Shown: positions 35,270-48,800 of the stretch, one piece after another
How the letters are laid out: every line of letters starts with the position of its first letter
Position numbering within the stretch: the stretch's first letter is position 1
From: Parelaphostrongylus tenuis
Lineage: Eukaryota > Nematoda > Chromadorea > Rhabditida > Metastrongylidae
NCBI GenBank assembly: GCA_019055375.1
Contig: JAHQIW010007340.1
Location: forward strand, 62,001 to 126,000
Length of the DNA: 64,000 nucleotides
Direction of reading: 5' to 3'
The notes under the pieces: generated by a model
Database searches by the model: none
What the model was told of the DNA's origin: nothing
What the model saw: only the letters and a program-made list of their open reading frames with translations
Position numbers and translations under genes: made by a program

Positions 35270-35550
35270 ATGATGTTCTAGTAAAACCCGTACGTAGAGT
35301 GATGTGAAAACGTTTGCGTGGGCGAAACTTTAGCCCGCATTTCTCCCAGTCCCTGGACACGGGCTCTATCCTTTGCACCAGCGACGCCTGTTTTGACACC
35401 ACTCTTTCTATGCTATAACGCACTTGAACAGGAGTCAGTTGTGCAAACGATAGAGTACGCGCCCCCGGACTGAGTGAAATGCGGGTGCAAGTCCCGGTTG
35501 ACGCAAATGTTTTGCACGTCACTTCACATCATTGGGTATACTATAACAGC
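35270..35550. mobile_element. S2 foldback element with tRNA-like arms
   Basis: Minus arm about 35290-35390 and plus arm about 35430-35525, separated by ACACCACTCTTTCTATGC. Ends TGATGTG and inverted CACGTCACTTCACATCA. The plus arm ends GTTGACGC, like other S2 copies. Confidence 0.65.
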
Positions 35551-36082
35551 ATATCACCGCTAAATACAATTAAATAAAGAGAATTTTGTTTAATCGAACA
35601 TTACTTTTTGCGTGCGAAAATATGTTACTTCATTGCATTATCACAGCGAATTTTGCTCTAGAATTGGAGCACCATGACTTAGTCATATAGTTCAGCTACC
35701 AACACCCGGCTGCTGCTCGTGCAGTGAATACGAAGATTTTGAAAAAGAAGCTTCTTGCGGAGACGATGGATATTTGATTCACATGGGTCTTAGGAATTGC
35801 AAAAAGTTCTCGTCACCAGGTTCGCTAGTGGATATTCTGTCTTGATACTCAAAAAATTCACCGGCATTTATTTTTGTTCTATTCATGTCTAAGTAACAAT
35901 GTCAGGAGCTGTCTATCCGATAGCAGAAAATCCTTTTCGCTAATAATGTCCTCAAAGTTGCAAATAATATAGTTCTAGAGAAGTAACTTTATTCTTATAC
36001 AGCAACTCTCATACAGTATTGTCTCAATTATAACCAACTTTGAAAGCAAGACTTCGGACGGAGAAGTTGGAGGATTGAAGTT

Positions 36083-36325
36083 TTGAACTTCAAACGCAAA
36101 AAAACGAGATTTACAAGAACAGGCGGTGCATTGGCAAACATTTACTTTCATGTTCAAAATGTGATCGTTGAGATGAAAAGTGTGGAAAAAACATGTGTCA
36201 TTGACTCCAGAAACCAAAGGTTTACTCTAATAATAGGAGAACTTGGGTCCAGCAGGGAGAAATCCTTGGAGTCATATGAATTTACATCAATAAAGTTTGA
36301 TAAGATGAAGTATAGCTTCATATAA
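36083..36325 (+). other. Unassigned 80-codon open frame
   Basis: An open frame with balanced composition (for example VIDSRNQRFTLIIGELGSS and ESYEFTSIKFDKMKYSF). It begins at a TTG rather than an ATG and has no obvious acceptor before it. No family is recognised. It may be a fragment of a transposon or of an unannotated exon. Confidence 0.15.
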
Positions 36326-38629
36326 AATCCATAATATCGCATCGCACCTTGGGTGTTGTGTATCGATATTACTTCATTTTGGAGTGTACATTATTCAACT
36401 TATGTCTAGACAATCAGCAGGGGCTTTTTATACTTCTTCAATTTAATCGATGGCTCCTAATAATTTATCGTAAAAGAAGAACTTTGTTTAGCTGCCTTAG
36501 TTTCAGAAATTAAATCACATTTCACCAGTGAAGGCACCAAATTCCTTCAATGTACGAAAGACTGCTTGATCCATCATCTCAAGACTTTCTTCAAAGTAAG
36601 TACTTCTAAACCACACTTACACCTCTGGCATTGTTAAATTGTGTGATCAATCAGGTAGGTTTCTACTCTCCGTTAATAAAACTGTTTCATTGCTTCTAAT
36701 TCATTACATTTATTACGGGTAAAGCTCACCATCGAATTTGATTCAAAATATTGATAACGTACTATTTTCAATGATAAAACTTTCATAACTACATCTGATT
36801 TTCAAAGAGGCCGCGTAGGACTACGTCCAATTTTACTACACATGCGGCATAGGTCGTGGATTAGTCACATGATTGTTGTGCTCAGTCACAGTAGTTGTCT
36901 TCTGGTAGATTTTAATTTCGCACGGTGGTAGCGTCGTTGAGTATACGAAAAGACGAATAAGATCATTTTAATACGGCCATCGATCGACTGGCTTTTTGAG
37001 GGGCATATGCAAAGTGCAATTTTATTATGCAAATAATTGTTCGTTGGCTTCGAAGAATTGAAGATTAAATGTCTGACTCTTTTATCTAAAGGTTTTTTCT
37101 ACACGTCCATGTAGTTTTCGTGCTTCCAGCGTTTCAAGCGCTATGAAGGAGTCTTTTCGAAAAACGGCCACGTACTACACTAACCAGAGATTCAAGCTTT
37201 CGAATAATTACGAGCACTCTCATGAAAAGCGAAAAGGATTAGTTTTTGATCCCTTGCCGTCCAATGGAAGATAACCCGCATCATCATGGTTCATCTGTCC
37301 ATCTGTCCATCTACGGGCCACTGGTGCAACTGGTGTTCTACTTCAACACTTGCGATGTAACAGTGAGGCAGGTTAATGCTGTTTGTGTATGGCGATTTTT
37401 TTTTCATGTGTTGAGCCAATCCCGAAATCAACACTCATCAAATGAAATATTGTGTGATTGCATCAGTTCTCAAATTCAGTTTGTTTACTCACATACATTG
37501 ACTGCAACATCTTCGAACATTTTACGTGCGCATTTGGTTGCTTATTTGTCTTCTTTATGAATGTCCGTAAAAAGATGTTTAGAGCGGCTCTCTTTGCAAT
37601 ATTGAAGAGAGTGGAGCTTAGGCGTTCTCGGTAATAGCGAAAGTGTGTTGGGGGATGGAAGCACCTTGCTCTCTGATATACTGAACCACCGAACACTGCT
37701 CAGTACCCCAAGAAAAGGAGAGAAAATTATTCGATGAAAGGCGATTTAAATGTGGAATTCAGTTCTTGAGTTGTAAAAGTTGTTCTTGCTTATATTCTTT
37801 GATATTTGTGAAATGCTAAACATATTATCCCATAATCTTCAGATGCTTTAACAAATCGGTCTACCTCATCTGTTCATGTGAATGCCAAAAATATGAGATT
37901 TGGCTATTTTTGAGAATTATTCCATTTCTTACTGTTGTGTGAAATATGGACATGTGCATGAACTTGTAGAATGCTGGATTTTCAGAGAACGCCACTCAAC
38001 TGTGAAGAAATTGGTGATTCTGGCTTTGAAAGTCACGTGAACTGTTACCTCCAGTGTGGCTTCTGTAATATTTGCAAATCGGAAAAGTTAGCTTTTCTGA
38101 AAAGTTACGACTATCTGGATTTCTTTACGCGAAGAAGTTTCTCACCTATTTTTCAAATACTGAGGGCATGCGGCCCATTGTCATGTTTTTTACCTTTCTA
38201 AATCCTTTTTTATTTTACACTTACTTTGTTTTTATAATTTATTTCTATTTGAATTTTCAACGCCACACATATTTGTTCTCGGCCGTTTTCAAAGTAGTGT
38301 CGTTCTGTTTTCTGATGTATAAATATCGCTTCTTCGTTGATGTTCTTGAGAAATCAATGTCGGTAAACTGAACAACAGCACTGGCAAGAATTTCCAGTAA
38401 TGAGTTTTTCTACATGTCTAAGTTAGGTCTCTACTTAACGATCGCACTTTAAAATTTTATAGTAACCGTGTAAAAGAAATTTGGTGAAAAACAGTTTGAA
38501 TGCTGATATATCATGAAAACGCATGAACAAAAGTCGTGAAACTGTCGATTCGCTAGTCATCGCTTTTCAGTGCTTATCAGAGACAAATTTCTACAAACGT
38601 TTACATGATTTATACTTATAATCTAGTAA

Positions 38630-38830
38630 TACTGAGTGATATGTAAAACCTGCAATCTCAGGCGAGAGTTGAACCCGTGTTTCACCTAACTCGCGGGCGC
38701 ATGCTACTACTACGTAATGGAGGCATCCGGTTTGCCCCCATTCATTCTGCGATACAAGGCAAGAGGTTAAACTAATACCCAAGGTAGCATGTTTTGCACA
38801 TCACTCAGCATTCTTGGATGTATGACTTCT
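38630..38830. mobile_element. S3 tRNA-like foldback element
   Basis: Minus arm (GGCGAGAGTTGAACCCGTG at 38661) and a decayed plus arm ending TTTTGCACATCACTCAGCA. Ends pair as in other S3 copies. Confidence 0.5.
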
Positions 38831-40890
38831 ATAAGCATTTCCTTCTCGGCGGCTACACATCATCAAGTGCGCGACACATAAAGCTCGAAGCACAATTCTA
38901 ACGTTTTTATCTGGGGTCGTTAATCTTGGTTTCCAACTTTATGAACCACAGCACGCAAACGGCCAGCATCGCCGTCCGTAACTGATCTGTGGCGCTATTT
39001 GGAACAATTCACAATTACAAACAAATTAGGATGATTGTTCAGTTGGACCACCAAGCTATAGAAGAACGCTAGCTTGCCTCATATTTAGCATCTGGAGCAC
39101 GAGGACCAGGTTGCTGCACGATCGACCTGGCAATCGTGCTGCTGCTGTGCCCAGAGAGAAAGAAACCCTGAAGATGTGCAAATGTGATGGATTTCAGGCA
39201 GAACTCATTTCTTATGGTCCCAATCTTTTTTGCGACGTTTTTATCTGAGTTTGTGAATATGGTGAAATTCGAAATTCCTCGAAAATTGCGGTTTTCATTG
39301 TTGGCTAACAAAATCACTGTTCAGATCCATAGATGTTACGAAAAAGTTGAATCTAGCTTTCAAAGCTACCGCTCAACATCAAATAAACACCACTTCTTTG
39401 CGCGTCAGTATTTTTTAAACTTGTTGCTCTTTATCCAGAACCAGTTCCTCATATCACGGGGATAGTGGTGAATGATATTTGATCGAAAGACTTTGAAATA
39501 ATTCAACATCCATCACCAGCAAGATGCTCACAAAAGTTAAAAAGAATTTGCCCGCTAGTGTAAAACACCTAAATCGGCTAGTATTTTAGCAAATGTCAAT
39601 AGCAGAACACCCTTGCAAATTCACAAGGACGTAGGAAGAAAAAGTTGTAATTATTTCAATATAGGACCGGTTTTGCGAAGTGCTGTAAAGAATAAAGCGA
39701 ACGATGTGGCAAGGCTACCAGTGCCGGTGAATGATAATCCATTCACTGCCACCAAACCACTATGAAACTTTGATTCAAACTGTTCCCATACCATAGCCGT
39801 CATCCCGACCACTAGATTTGCTGACATGAAAAAACTACACAGTTTTTTTCTAAGAAGTCCAGGTTAGGATCGCAAGCATGAAAAAGGCGCAGCCCCAATG
39901 TAAGTTGACATTACTACTATCACATAATCGTGAACTAATTGTACTTCTTGCAATTCATTTGATAGCATACCATCAAAATTAGGGACAACTGAGCGGTAGA
40001 GCACCCCATACAGGTCACCCCGGCCAAGATGAGCTGTCCAAAAGATCTTGGGAACTGATGCCGAGAATGTTTGAGTAATGGAGAAACTCCTATTGCGTGA
40101 GTGATGTGCTCTTGATGAAGCACAAAAATCAAACAAAAAATCGTGCAACTATAAAAGTTTGGCGACTTGAAAAAAAGGGCAGGAAAGAGCACCGGAACTT
40201 AAGAGGAAAACTGGAGACCATGGAAAACCAAAAGTAGGAAGGTAAACAAGCTAAACTGGGTACTTTTTTCAAGTAATATACACTCTGTCAAAAGAGTGAA
40301 AAAGAAGACAAATAACATTTAATATAATTTTCATTTCACTCATTAACTCATCAACAAGATAAAGAAAAACAACAACACACTGTTTGTTCAAATCAACAAC
40401 TCGAAAGTATTAGGTCTCCAAAGCCTTCATACACCTACGGCAATTCTTTTCTGTGGATATTCTAGTCATTTTACGACATCTGTCACAAAATGATCGTTCG
40501 CTGTCGACTAAGTAGATGCTATCCATATCAGATCTCTTCGATTCGGACCATTGAAACCCCAAAAAGTTCGCAGAGTTGGGAATCAAACGAGGTTTCGCTG
40601 TTCTGCCATTGCATGAGTAGTGCTTGGGTTGGAGGCGAGAGATTTAGAACAGCACCCTAAACAACTAGTGTAGGTCTGTTTGAATTTTACGGCATCCAAT
40701 TTAAGTGTAATTGGCATAAAAAGAATGTATATAAATACGCAGTGAATAAACTAGATTTGTGCGAAGGAAAACTGCATATTTGTCAGATTTTTTTAAAAAA
40801 CCAAAAAAAAAAGATTTTTTGGAAAAGCAAAAAAAAAATGGTCTTATATATTTGACTATTATTCAAAACCTTGCTCAAAACAATATAATC

Positions 40891-41109
40891 TGACAATGTA
40901 TCCTTAAGCTTTTCATGAGGTCTTTTATGGACACTTACACAGTGCAAGACACGTGTTTCGGCCTCGCAGTCTCATCCGGGGTTCTGAAAGGAATTGGCTC
41001 AGACGAAAGGCACAGTGCAACTGACGAAGGTGCAAAGCCAAAACACGTGTATTGCACTGTAAGAGTGCCCATAAAAACACCTCATGAAAGGGTCACAGAT
41101 ATACTGTCA
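40891..41109. mobile_element. Short deleted copy (E2) of the hammerhead palindrome family
   Basis: Ends match E1 (TGACA and CTTTTCATGAGG at left, inverted CCTCATGAAAGG and CTGTCA at right), but the interior is deleted so that the two ribozyme regions nearly touch. The left (minus) ribozyme has lost its 5' stem I strand and its core is changed (CGGAUGA). The right one is well preserved. Confidence 0.7.
41013..41059 (+). ncRNA. Hammerhead ribozyme motif, right end of E2 (GAAA changed to AAAA)
   Basis: Eight perfect stem I pairs (CAGUGCAA with UUGCACUG), core CUGACGA, CACGUG and a GUA site. The GAAA box reads AAAA and stem II is mismatched, so it is probably inactive. Confidence 0.6.
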
Positions 41110-41249
41110 GATCAAAAAAGGGTCCACATCTATCGTGGCAATCAACGCTGAATGTCTCAACGATCAAGATAAATCGGTAACATGTTATCTGAAATCAAAA
41201 GTACGGAAGCCACCATATTTTTTTCAGGTTAAATAATGAAACTTCCCAC

Positions 41250-41508
41250 TTAACCAATCTCTAAAGCATGCGTCACGCATTCAACTCCACCAGGCATCGT
41301 TATAGGTGACTGAATGCATATTCGACCTTAAAAATGACTTGCGTAGCGTTACCGACACATTGATTCAGTACTCTTATTCTCGTACACAAATATGCAAGCA
41401 TTATGTCGACACCAAAGGGAAGGAGGGCTTTGTGAGTGCGAGGCACGAGACTGAACCAAAGACTGCGGCTGTTGCAGGACACCTCTAACCACTGTGACAG
41501 AAACGCCG
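41250..41508 (-). repeat. S1 SINE
   Basis: Minus-strand GTGGTTAGAGGTGTCC head and the GAATGCGTGACGCATGC tail region. Degenerate box B. Confidence 0.55.
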
Positions 41509-41519
41509 ATCGTTATCAC

Positions 41520-43090
41520 TCCAAAAAATTTCCAAATTTATATCACGAAGTCAGTGGCCTTAGTTATTTACAATAGACATTTTGTGATTCATCTGCTAAC
41601 ATCTCATGGCCACTAATTCTTGTTAAGACGTATAACATAGCCCCAACCCGCGTGATTTTCAGCATCTAAGTGCACGCATGGAGTTTTATTGTATTTAATT
41701 CTCGTCTTAAATTCAAGAACCCTCTCATTTGCAAGATCTATGGAACTTCATAGCAACAAACACAGAATATTACATAAACTTATCTAACGTTCAAAACTCC
41801 GGGATTACGCTGAAAGAAGAACATTCGTAGACATGGACACAGAGCCGATTGTTGCTTTTATCCTCAGCAATTCTTTAAAAACTGCAAGGTCGCTCATTTT
41901 GCTTTGATCCTAGAATCAAGCCTTTCATTTCGTTCAACATATCCAATGTCCAGAGCAAGCACGTTTTGTTTGAGAAGTGAATGAGAAGCGATTACTGGTG
42001 CCTCAATAGTGCTGTGTCCTCGCAACTCTGTTTGAGATGATCCAAACAAAGTTTGTAAAGAAGAATTAACAAACAGACCGCGCAATATTCAGATTTCGCA
42101 GTCCCAAAGTCCACAATATGATGCAGCGATAAGGTCTTTTCTTTCTTTCGACTACATGCTTCATACCGATGAATAATGTATAAGGAACTATATCAGTGAA
42201 TTAATGATAAGTGGCGTTAGCTTCTTCAAATGCTTGGATCTTGTTGTCACATTGCATACTTCTAAAGGAAATAATTTTAGATCCGGAGTAAGCACTCCAA
42301 CAAGAGCGGTACACAAAAACTCCCATTAATGTTGCAGCAAAGTTTCTCACTGTTCTCTCTCCAGAAACAGTTCCACGTCAGCGAGGGAATCCATAACAGC
42401 AGATTAGCACGAGTGGCCTTACTTTTCTTCTTCAGTCGGTCACTGAGTCCAATCTATTCGATCTGCGTTTTGATGTGCAGTCCAAGACGATCTCCTGGAT
42501 CGAACCTTGACACTACTGCCCAAAGATGTGGTGTGATTTTATCTCTAGAATCCTCCGAATCGTGTAAAATTCTCGAGCATCATCCACGAATATGCTTTCA
42601 TAATATGCATGATGAGAGTTATCAAAAAGCGTTGCTCCACATCTATTCGATCGTATACGTCAGATGGCGGTCATTGGCTTTTCCTAAAATCTCTGTGTTC
42701 ATGCCTGAGTTTATGTTAAGAGACAACAATGCGTCAAACTTTAAGCACTGCCGTATATTACAAGGTATACTCTACTCCCATTTCATAAACCATGTTTACC
42801 CTTTGCGACCATTCCTCTTGATCCCGATAGTGCGTGCCACCCTAGCGTACATACTGATAACACAGAGCGTTTTCCGATAGTTAATTTCGTCGCGCTTTCT
42901 TGCTAAGGCTTTCGTAAAGCATCGATAGATAGTAGAAGACAGATATCAAGCAGGGTGTTTAACTAGAAAATATCTGTCCTGCATGTAGAAATTCACCTAA
43001 AATTAGTGGATTCAATTACCAGAAATCTAAGTGATGATCGACTATTATTCGATCCAAACTTCTATAAATAAATAACAATTTATAATAAAG
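41520..43090. other. Unassigned DNA downstream of iars-2
   Basis: Contains a 183-codon plus-strand frame (42329-42880) and a 63-codon minus-strand frame (42085-41894). Neither has recognisable motifs. The segment may be a decayed transposon. Confidence 0.3.
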
Positions 43091-43099
43091 TCAGCAGGT

Positions 43100-45814
43100 T
43101 CAGAAAGACCGAGACAGACACAAAGTTACGCAAGCCTTTGAAATGCTGACACCAATGAGTCTGTATGGTGACATCTGGACAAACTAATCTAGGCAAGATA
43201 GAGCTTACTTCAAAAACTATAACTGTAGCCGAATTAAAATCATTAATTAGTAATTGGATGTTCAAAATATTAGATGAACTTACACAGTTCACAGGGAAAT
43301 GTATTAGCTCTTTTATCTTGGAAGGAAGTCAGTATATACTCGGTGCAATTAATATAGGTTTTTATTCAAAATTGACCCTATTCACATCTAATCATAACAA
43401 AAGAATGTCAAGGTAACACTGTGCACCGATTTCATGATTCTTGTTATTTCATGGAACTCAATGAACAGCAAAAAATAGGATATACAATGGACCCACTTTT
43501 TTGAAGAGGTCGCACGATGGTCCGGCCATGGTGACTAGTTCACGTTTGAGATCTAGTATCTTCTCCATAACGGGATCGAGCTGAGGATGAAATTCCAACA
43601 CATCATTACCTTCGTCAAAACTCAGCACTTCGCGTAAAATCGAAAAATAAGACAATTAGATGGATAAGACATCCTTGGAAACTTAGGATATTATACTTTC
43701 CAACAGAAAAGAAAGTCATTTCGATGTTAGATAAAATCACCAATTTTCCACCGCTTGCCGGTTGATGTTGAAAAAACTCTGTTGACAGGTGAGGTAACAG
43801 CGGTGCAAGGCACTTGGCGAGAGTCGTCCCAACCCTCAAGTAATATTATGACACCTCAAAAGTATTTTCAAATCTTCACATGAAATTGATTAGCTCCACG
43901 TAGTACACTTCGGCAGAAATCACCGGATTATTTTCAAAAAACAATGGAACAGAGGACAAGTACCTGTGGAGAGTGAACTGGGCCGATACGTGATCATCCG
44001 AACCCAAACGAGCACAGTAGAGGCGATCACGGACCAAATTCTAAAATCGAAGAGTGCTACATATTACATAGAATGTTTCCTGCAACTCGAAAATCCAATA
44101 ACGTTCAAACAGTGGTAGAAAATATGCTTATAAATGAAGTGTAATGGATAAAACTCGAAGCACTGATGAAGCCCTGAGGGAAGGTCATGAACTTGCTTCA
44201 ATCTAACATCATCTAAAATGAGCAGATGCTCATCTGACCCTAAGAATGACTCGCGACAGCTTACTGATGTGTCAAGTCAAAGCTGCTATCATTCCAGACA
44301 ACTCTAATGCCAACTTGCCGACCCCAGAGGGATGAGGCTTGGTGACCACTGAGCGCAAGATCAAACCACCCACCATCGATTAACCAGCCACGTATGTGTC
44401 TCAAAGCACCTCTAACCACTGCGCCACACGCGCTCTTGTGTATATACGCAAAAAAATGCGATCAAGACAAGATTGTTACGTAGAAGCAGATTGATTCCGC
44501 TTTAGATAAGGTATAAAAACTTGAGTATCAAAAGAGCCAAAACTCACAATGTAGTTGGCACTCAATGTACGCTGACAGAAATGGAGAGTATCGAGGGCCA
44601 CAGCACGGAAGTGGTATTCTTTGTAGTTTTGTATACATCGCATGCCAAACTGTTGAGACTGTCGCAAGATCCACTGAAGTGAACAACTATCGAAAAAAAC
44701 TGACCCAACAAAATCACAACAGCTTTGCATAGAACAAAATTTCTTTCTTACTTCATAATGTTATGACTTGCCCAGATAATCTTATTACTTTCTTATTAAC
44801 ACAGAAACGTTAGTCCCGAGACCGATCCTTAACACCCTCGGAATTCTCAGTGATTCACAGACTTTCTGCTTCAAACCGAACAACAGGCCGTTATGATACA
44901 ATTTATACGATCGACTGCGTTGAAAATAATGTCTTTTGAGCGTTGAAAAAATGGAGAACGCGAACTGACTGTGTAAAATCGCCATATTAGCAACATAAAT
45001 CCTTATTTAACTGTTTTATAGAAGTATTATGATGTTCTAACTAGACTATATATCCAAGAATGTTGAGTTTACATAAAACTTTGGCACTCAGGCGGGAGCT
45101 GAAACCGCATTTTATTCTTACTGGAGGTGAGCACAAGTTCGCACCACCGATACCGTTGCCCTGCCATACCGGTGAGGTCGAATTGCACCTAAGCCAAGAA
45201 AGAGCTGTCACCTCTTGGGTTTGCTAGCAATATGTGCTCACCAGATCAAACCCCCGTACAACTCGTTGCTGACAGCTCCGAGACCTTGCATTGCTGAAAC
45301 AGTGACAACAGTGCAGTTGTTACGGTAATATAACGGTTGGGACGCCTTCGGAAAGAGGAGATGCAGGTTCAGTACTCGCTTGAGGCTTAAAATTTTGCAC
45401 ATAACTCAACACTTTGAAGTACTACTTTTCTATAGAGAAATAACAAGGTGAAATATCTGCAGGGTGATATTTAGTAACAAACGTCACTAAAACACCCTTA
45501 AAGAATTCGTTAGCTTCAAACCTCCAGCATAAAATATTATTGTATTGAACAAAATTGCCCAATATTGCCGAGAATTAATAATTCTGAACACCTTCACTTC
45601 AATTATAACAAATGTCTAAACCGAAGTGTAAAATTCACATCAAATCATTCAAGATTTGTTGCAGCTTAGCATAAACAAAACAATCTAACTCGCAGGTTCA
45701 AATTTTTACTTTAGATACCTGGTCTAAAAGAGGAAGTGTGCCATCTGGGCGTTGTCCTTCATAGCCATAGCAAGCACCAAGAAGAAATCGCATCGAATTC
45801 CGAATTGACACCAA
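43100..45814 (-). CDS. iars-2: iars-2 exons 21-27: anticodon-binding region and uncertain C terminus
   Basis: Exon 21 ([16 protein letters not shown]), 22 ([13 protein letters not shown]), 23 ([13 protein letters not shown]), 24 ([16 protein letters not shown]) and 25 ([15 protein letters not shown]) follow the family order of the alpha-helical anticodon-binding domain. Exon 26 (36 codons, in phase) and exon 27 ([16 protein letters not shown], stop at 43100) are inferred from phase and weak similarity to the region before the C-terminal zinc-binding tail. The intron between them is only 34 nt and the usual double-CxxC tail is absent. Alternatively exon 25 may read through to a stop at about 43458, with AATAAA on the minus strand at 43366-43361. 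Confidence 0.72.
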
Positions 45815-48800
45815 CTAAAGAGCGTAGCTTTAACGAGAACTCATAACGAATAGAACCAGATCCCATCTGTAAATCAAATATTTACACTTCAGCTGAGCAC
45901 CTCGTTTCCATTTTGATCAAGTATAGGAGAACCTATGATAAGAACTTGTGCTACACAGATCCAGCCAGATGCCATTCTAGCATAAAGATCTTACTTGAAA
46001 TGCTCGAATATTCTGGTATCACTGACTTATGGAAAGATCCGATTCAGCTGAATGACACTGTATACTAGGTTAGAATGAAGCTTTGGTAGACTTTAATAAG
46101 CATGAGATAACTCCTATGCATATCGTAGGAATATTGCACTTTTATATGTGAGATTATCCCACTGAAAGCCTACATAATATCCGCCTTTATTTTCACTTTA
46201 TTACAAGCCTCCGCCATGTCCAACTATACAATCGAAGTTCGTAATTTACTGCGTCATTACTGGAGAAAGGGTCAAGTCACAGCGAGCTGCAGTCGATGTA
46301 ATCAACGAAATTGAAAGGGAAGGCGCAACAAGCAACGCCGAGCTCTTATGTCAGCACGTAGGTCGAGTTCACAACAAGTTCATGGAGAAGTACCCGGTTT
46401 TGGTCAACCGAAAGCGCGTCTTGAAGCAGCAAGACTATGACTGACCGCGCGGTGCCAAAAAGACAAGGGACAAGTTTGATAAATTGGACGGAGTTGAGGT
46501 TCTTCCGCATCCCGCCTACAGTCCAGATTACGTTCTATTAAGCTTAGACCTTTTCCGATCAATGCGGATCAATTTTTGGAGGGTCTGATTAGAATCGTCC
46601 GATGAAGTTGAAGAAGCACGTCAAGAGTTCTTTAATTCCAAGTCGATGGATTGGTACTTCGACCGCATCCGAAATTTGGCGGAGCGATAACAGAAAATCG
46701 TAGAAAAACGATGGCCTTTATTTTTAGGGATCCTTTTCAATGTTCTTGTTTGGAATTCATGCATGAATTTCCACTTTTTTACAAGTGCTTCAGAACTTTC
46801 TTCCTAACCTAACAACGTAACGATCTTGCCCGGAGTGCTTGATAAGTCTGACATCTATGGCTTCCTGGAGAAATTTGATTAGCTACTTACAAACGATAAG
46901 TATACTGTGACGCTTCTAAATAAAAGCCGTAATGATAATATTACGCTTTTCATTTTATTGCGAACGCACCTTGAACCGCTGTGATAATAACTTGTTCACT
47001 TCATTGGTGATGTTAAAGATTAATAGTTCAAAGAACGACCTCGTTCTTGTTAAAAAAGATTAGTTTGCGAGAAACCCGCTCATTATTGATTTCATGTAGA
47101 AGGAAAAAATAATGTCAAACTTGTTCCATCAAAACTGAAACAGAAACACTGAACTGACGGAAATTCCAACAACAAGTCTTTACATTCATATTGAATTCTC
47201 ATCTACACGTGTTAGATGACAATATAAGTGATTCCGATCATGAAAATGAGAGTTGCGAATTAACTTCACACAATGCAATGAATCACATCAGTAATCAGCC
47301 ACTAGGTCAGTGCCCCGCGCTTCCAAGATGCTCTATAATCTTTTGTCGACAATTTTATATTTACAATGTTTATTATTTGTTTGATATTTGTAAAGTTCTC
47401 TGGAAAATTTATTTCCTCATACACAAGGTACCTCTCTAGGCTCTGAGAATGTTTTGAGCCATTTCAAGGTTGATACGTCAGCGGCTTATGTACGTTTCGG
47501 CGGTATTGCCCGTCTCATCAGAGCCACACGTTCCATACTACCTTTACAGGTGACGCACACAGGGTGTATCGCTCCAAAATGGACTCATTTACAAATATCA
47601 TTGATGTGTATTACTAAAAGTAAAGAACGCCGCTTTAGCTCTGAGTCGTCACATCTGCTTCAATCTCCTTTCGATTATCTATCAAATGAATAAACATAAC
47701 CCAATAAGAAAAGCTTTGAAACGCACTAAAGATTTTAGTAGTATTGAGGTCGTATGGTACTTTGGGACGAGACAACCACAAACAGTATAGGGTGTATTGG
47801 CGACTTATAGGTTGATGTGGATGCCAACTAACTGTGATGACTGACCCCATTTTCTCCCAAGATCAACAGAGATATTGCAATAAACCTTGGCTTCTACGTC
47901 GGCTAACACTTTTTCACCGATTTTCGATTCGCCAACTGTTTCAGCTGCAGAGAGAGCTACCCAAAGCCGCAATCCGTCAGCTCCCAAAGCTTTCTGTCGA
48001 AGAGAACCGTCCGTAATCTGAAATAGAGTGGATATTACGGATTAAATCCGTTTTAAGTTTGATATGGCACTCACTGTTTCTGGATCGATCACGTTGCCAA
48101 GTGACTTAGACATCTTCTTGTTGTTGTCATCGACACAAAATCCATGCACATGAATTCGTTTGTAAGGCAGAGCGTCCTAACGACTAGGAATAAGCAACAA
48201 TTTTCTTTATAAATGGAGATAATGTGGATGTAAGGTGGAACCTGTATGGCCACAGAAGTAAGAAGTAACGACTGGAACCAACCACGGAACTGATCTACAC
48301 CTTCAACCACTCCATCGCTTGGAAGCTGAAACACATGAGCAAAGACTTTTTGATGTAATAAAAGAAGAAAACCTTTTTGGAGGTTCTCCACCCCCAAAGA
48401 TCAGTGGGCATAACATCTGTTGGAAAAAGATCTTTCGATTGAGAAGTTCGCGAAATGTAACGCTCAAAAACTCAAGTAGAATCCACTTAAATCAAACAGA
48501 GATGTACCGCTCGCTCCACTTAAGAGATTATCATATCTCTAGCTCACAAACTTCGCAAGGTTATCATCCCACATGATTACAGTGCAACTTCTTCCCCCCC
48601 ACTCCTTAAAGGCACAGTTTGGTATGCCTGCATCATCAGTAATTACTAGTTATTCTACTTCACATAACTACTTAGTTAATCTCATATTACTACGAAAAAC
48701 TCTGGACAGGATTTCTCAACTCACTTCTGTTACACAATCATCAGAGGAGTCCCTAGCACAATGCCAAGCCACTCCACTGTCCATCCACACGTCCATTATA

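Larger units (their letters stand above)
34560..40890. other. Mostly unassigned intergenic DNA
   Basis: Besides the S2 (35.3 kb) and S3 (38.6 kb) elements and an FB1 arm at 37.1 kb, I recognise no family. A frame at 37971-38201 with a Cys-rich run (NCYLQCGFCNICKSEK) and a minus-strand end at 39071 (PGPRAPDAKYEAS) are possible exon fragments without enough support. Confidence 0.35.

Noticed and set aside
41894..42085. 63-codon minus-strand frame with protein-like composition
   Set aside because: No family recognised and no flanking exon in phase; not enough to call a gene.
42329..42880. 183-codon open frame on the plus strand, the longest in the window
   Set aside because: No domain, no recognisable motif, no splice or start context, and skewed composition. 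Most likely chance or the antisense of a decayed repeat.
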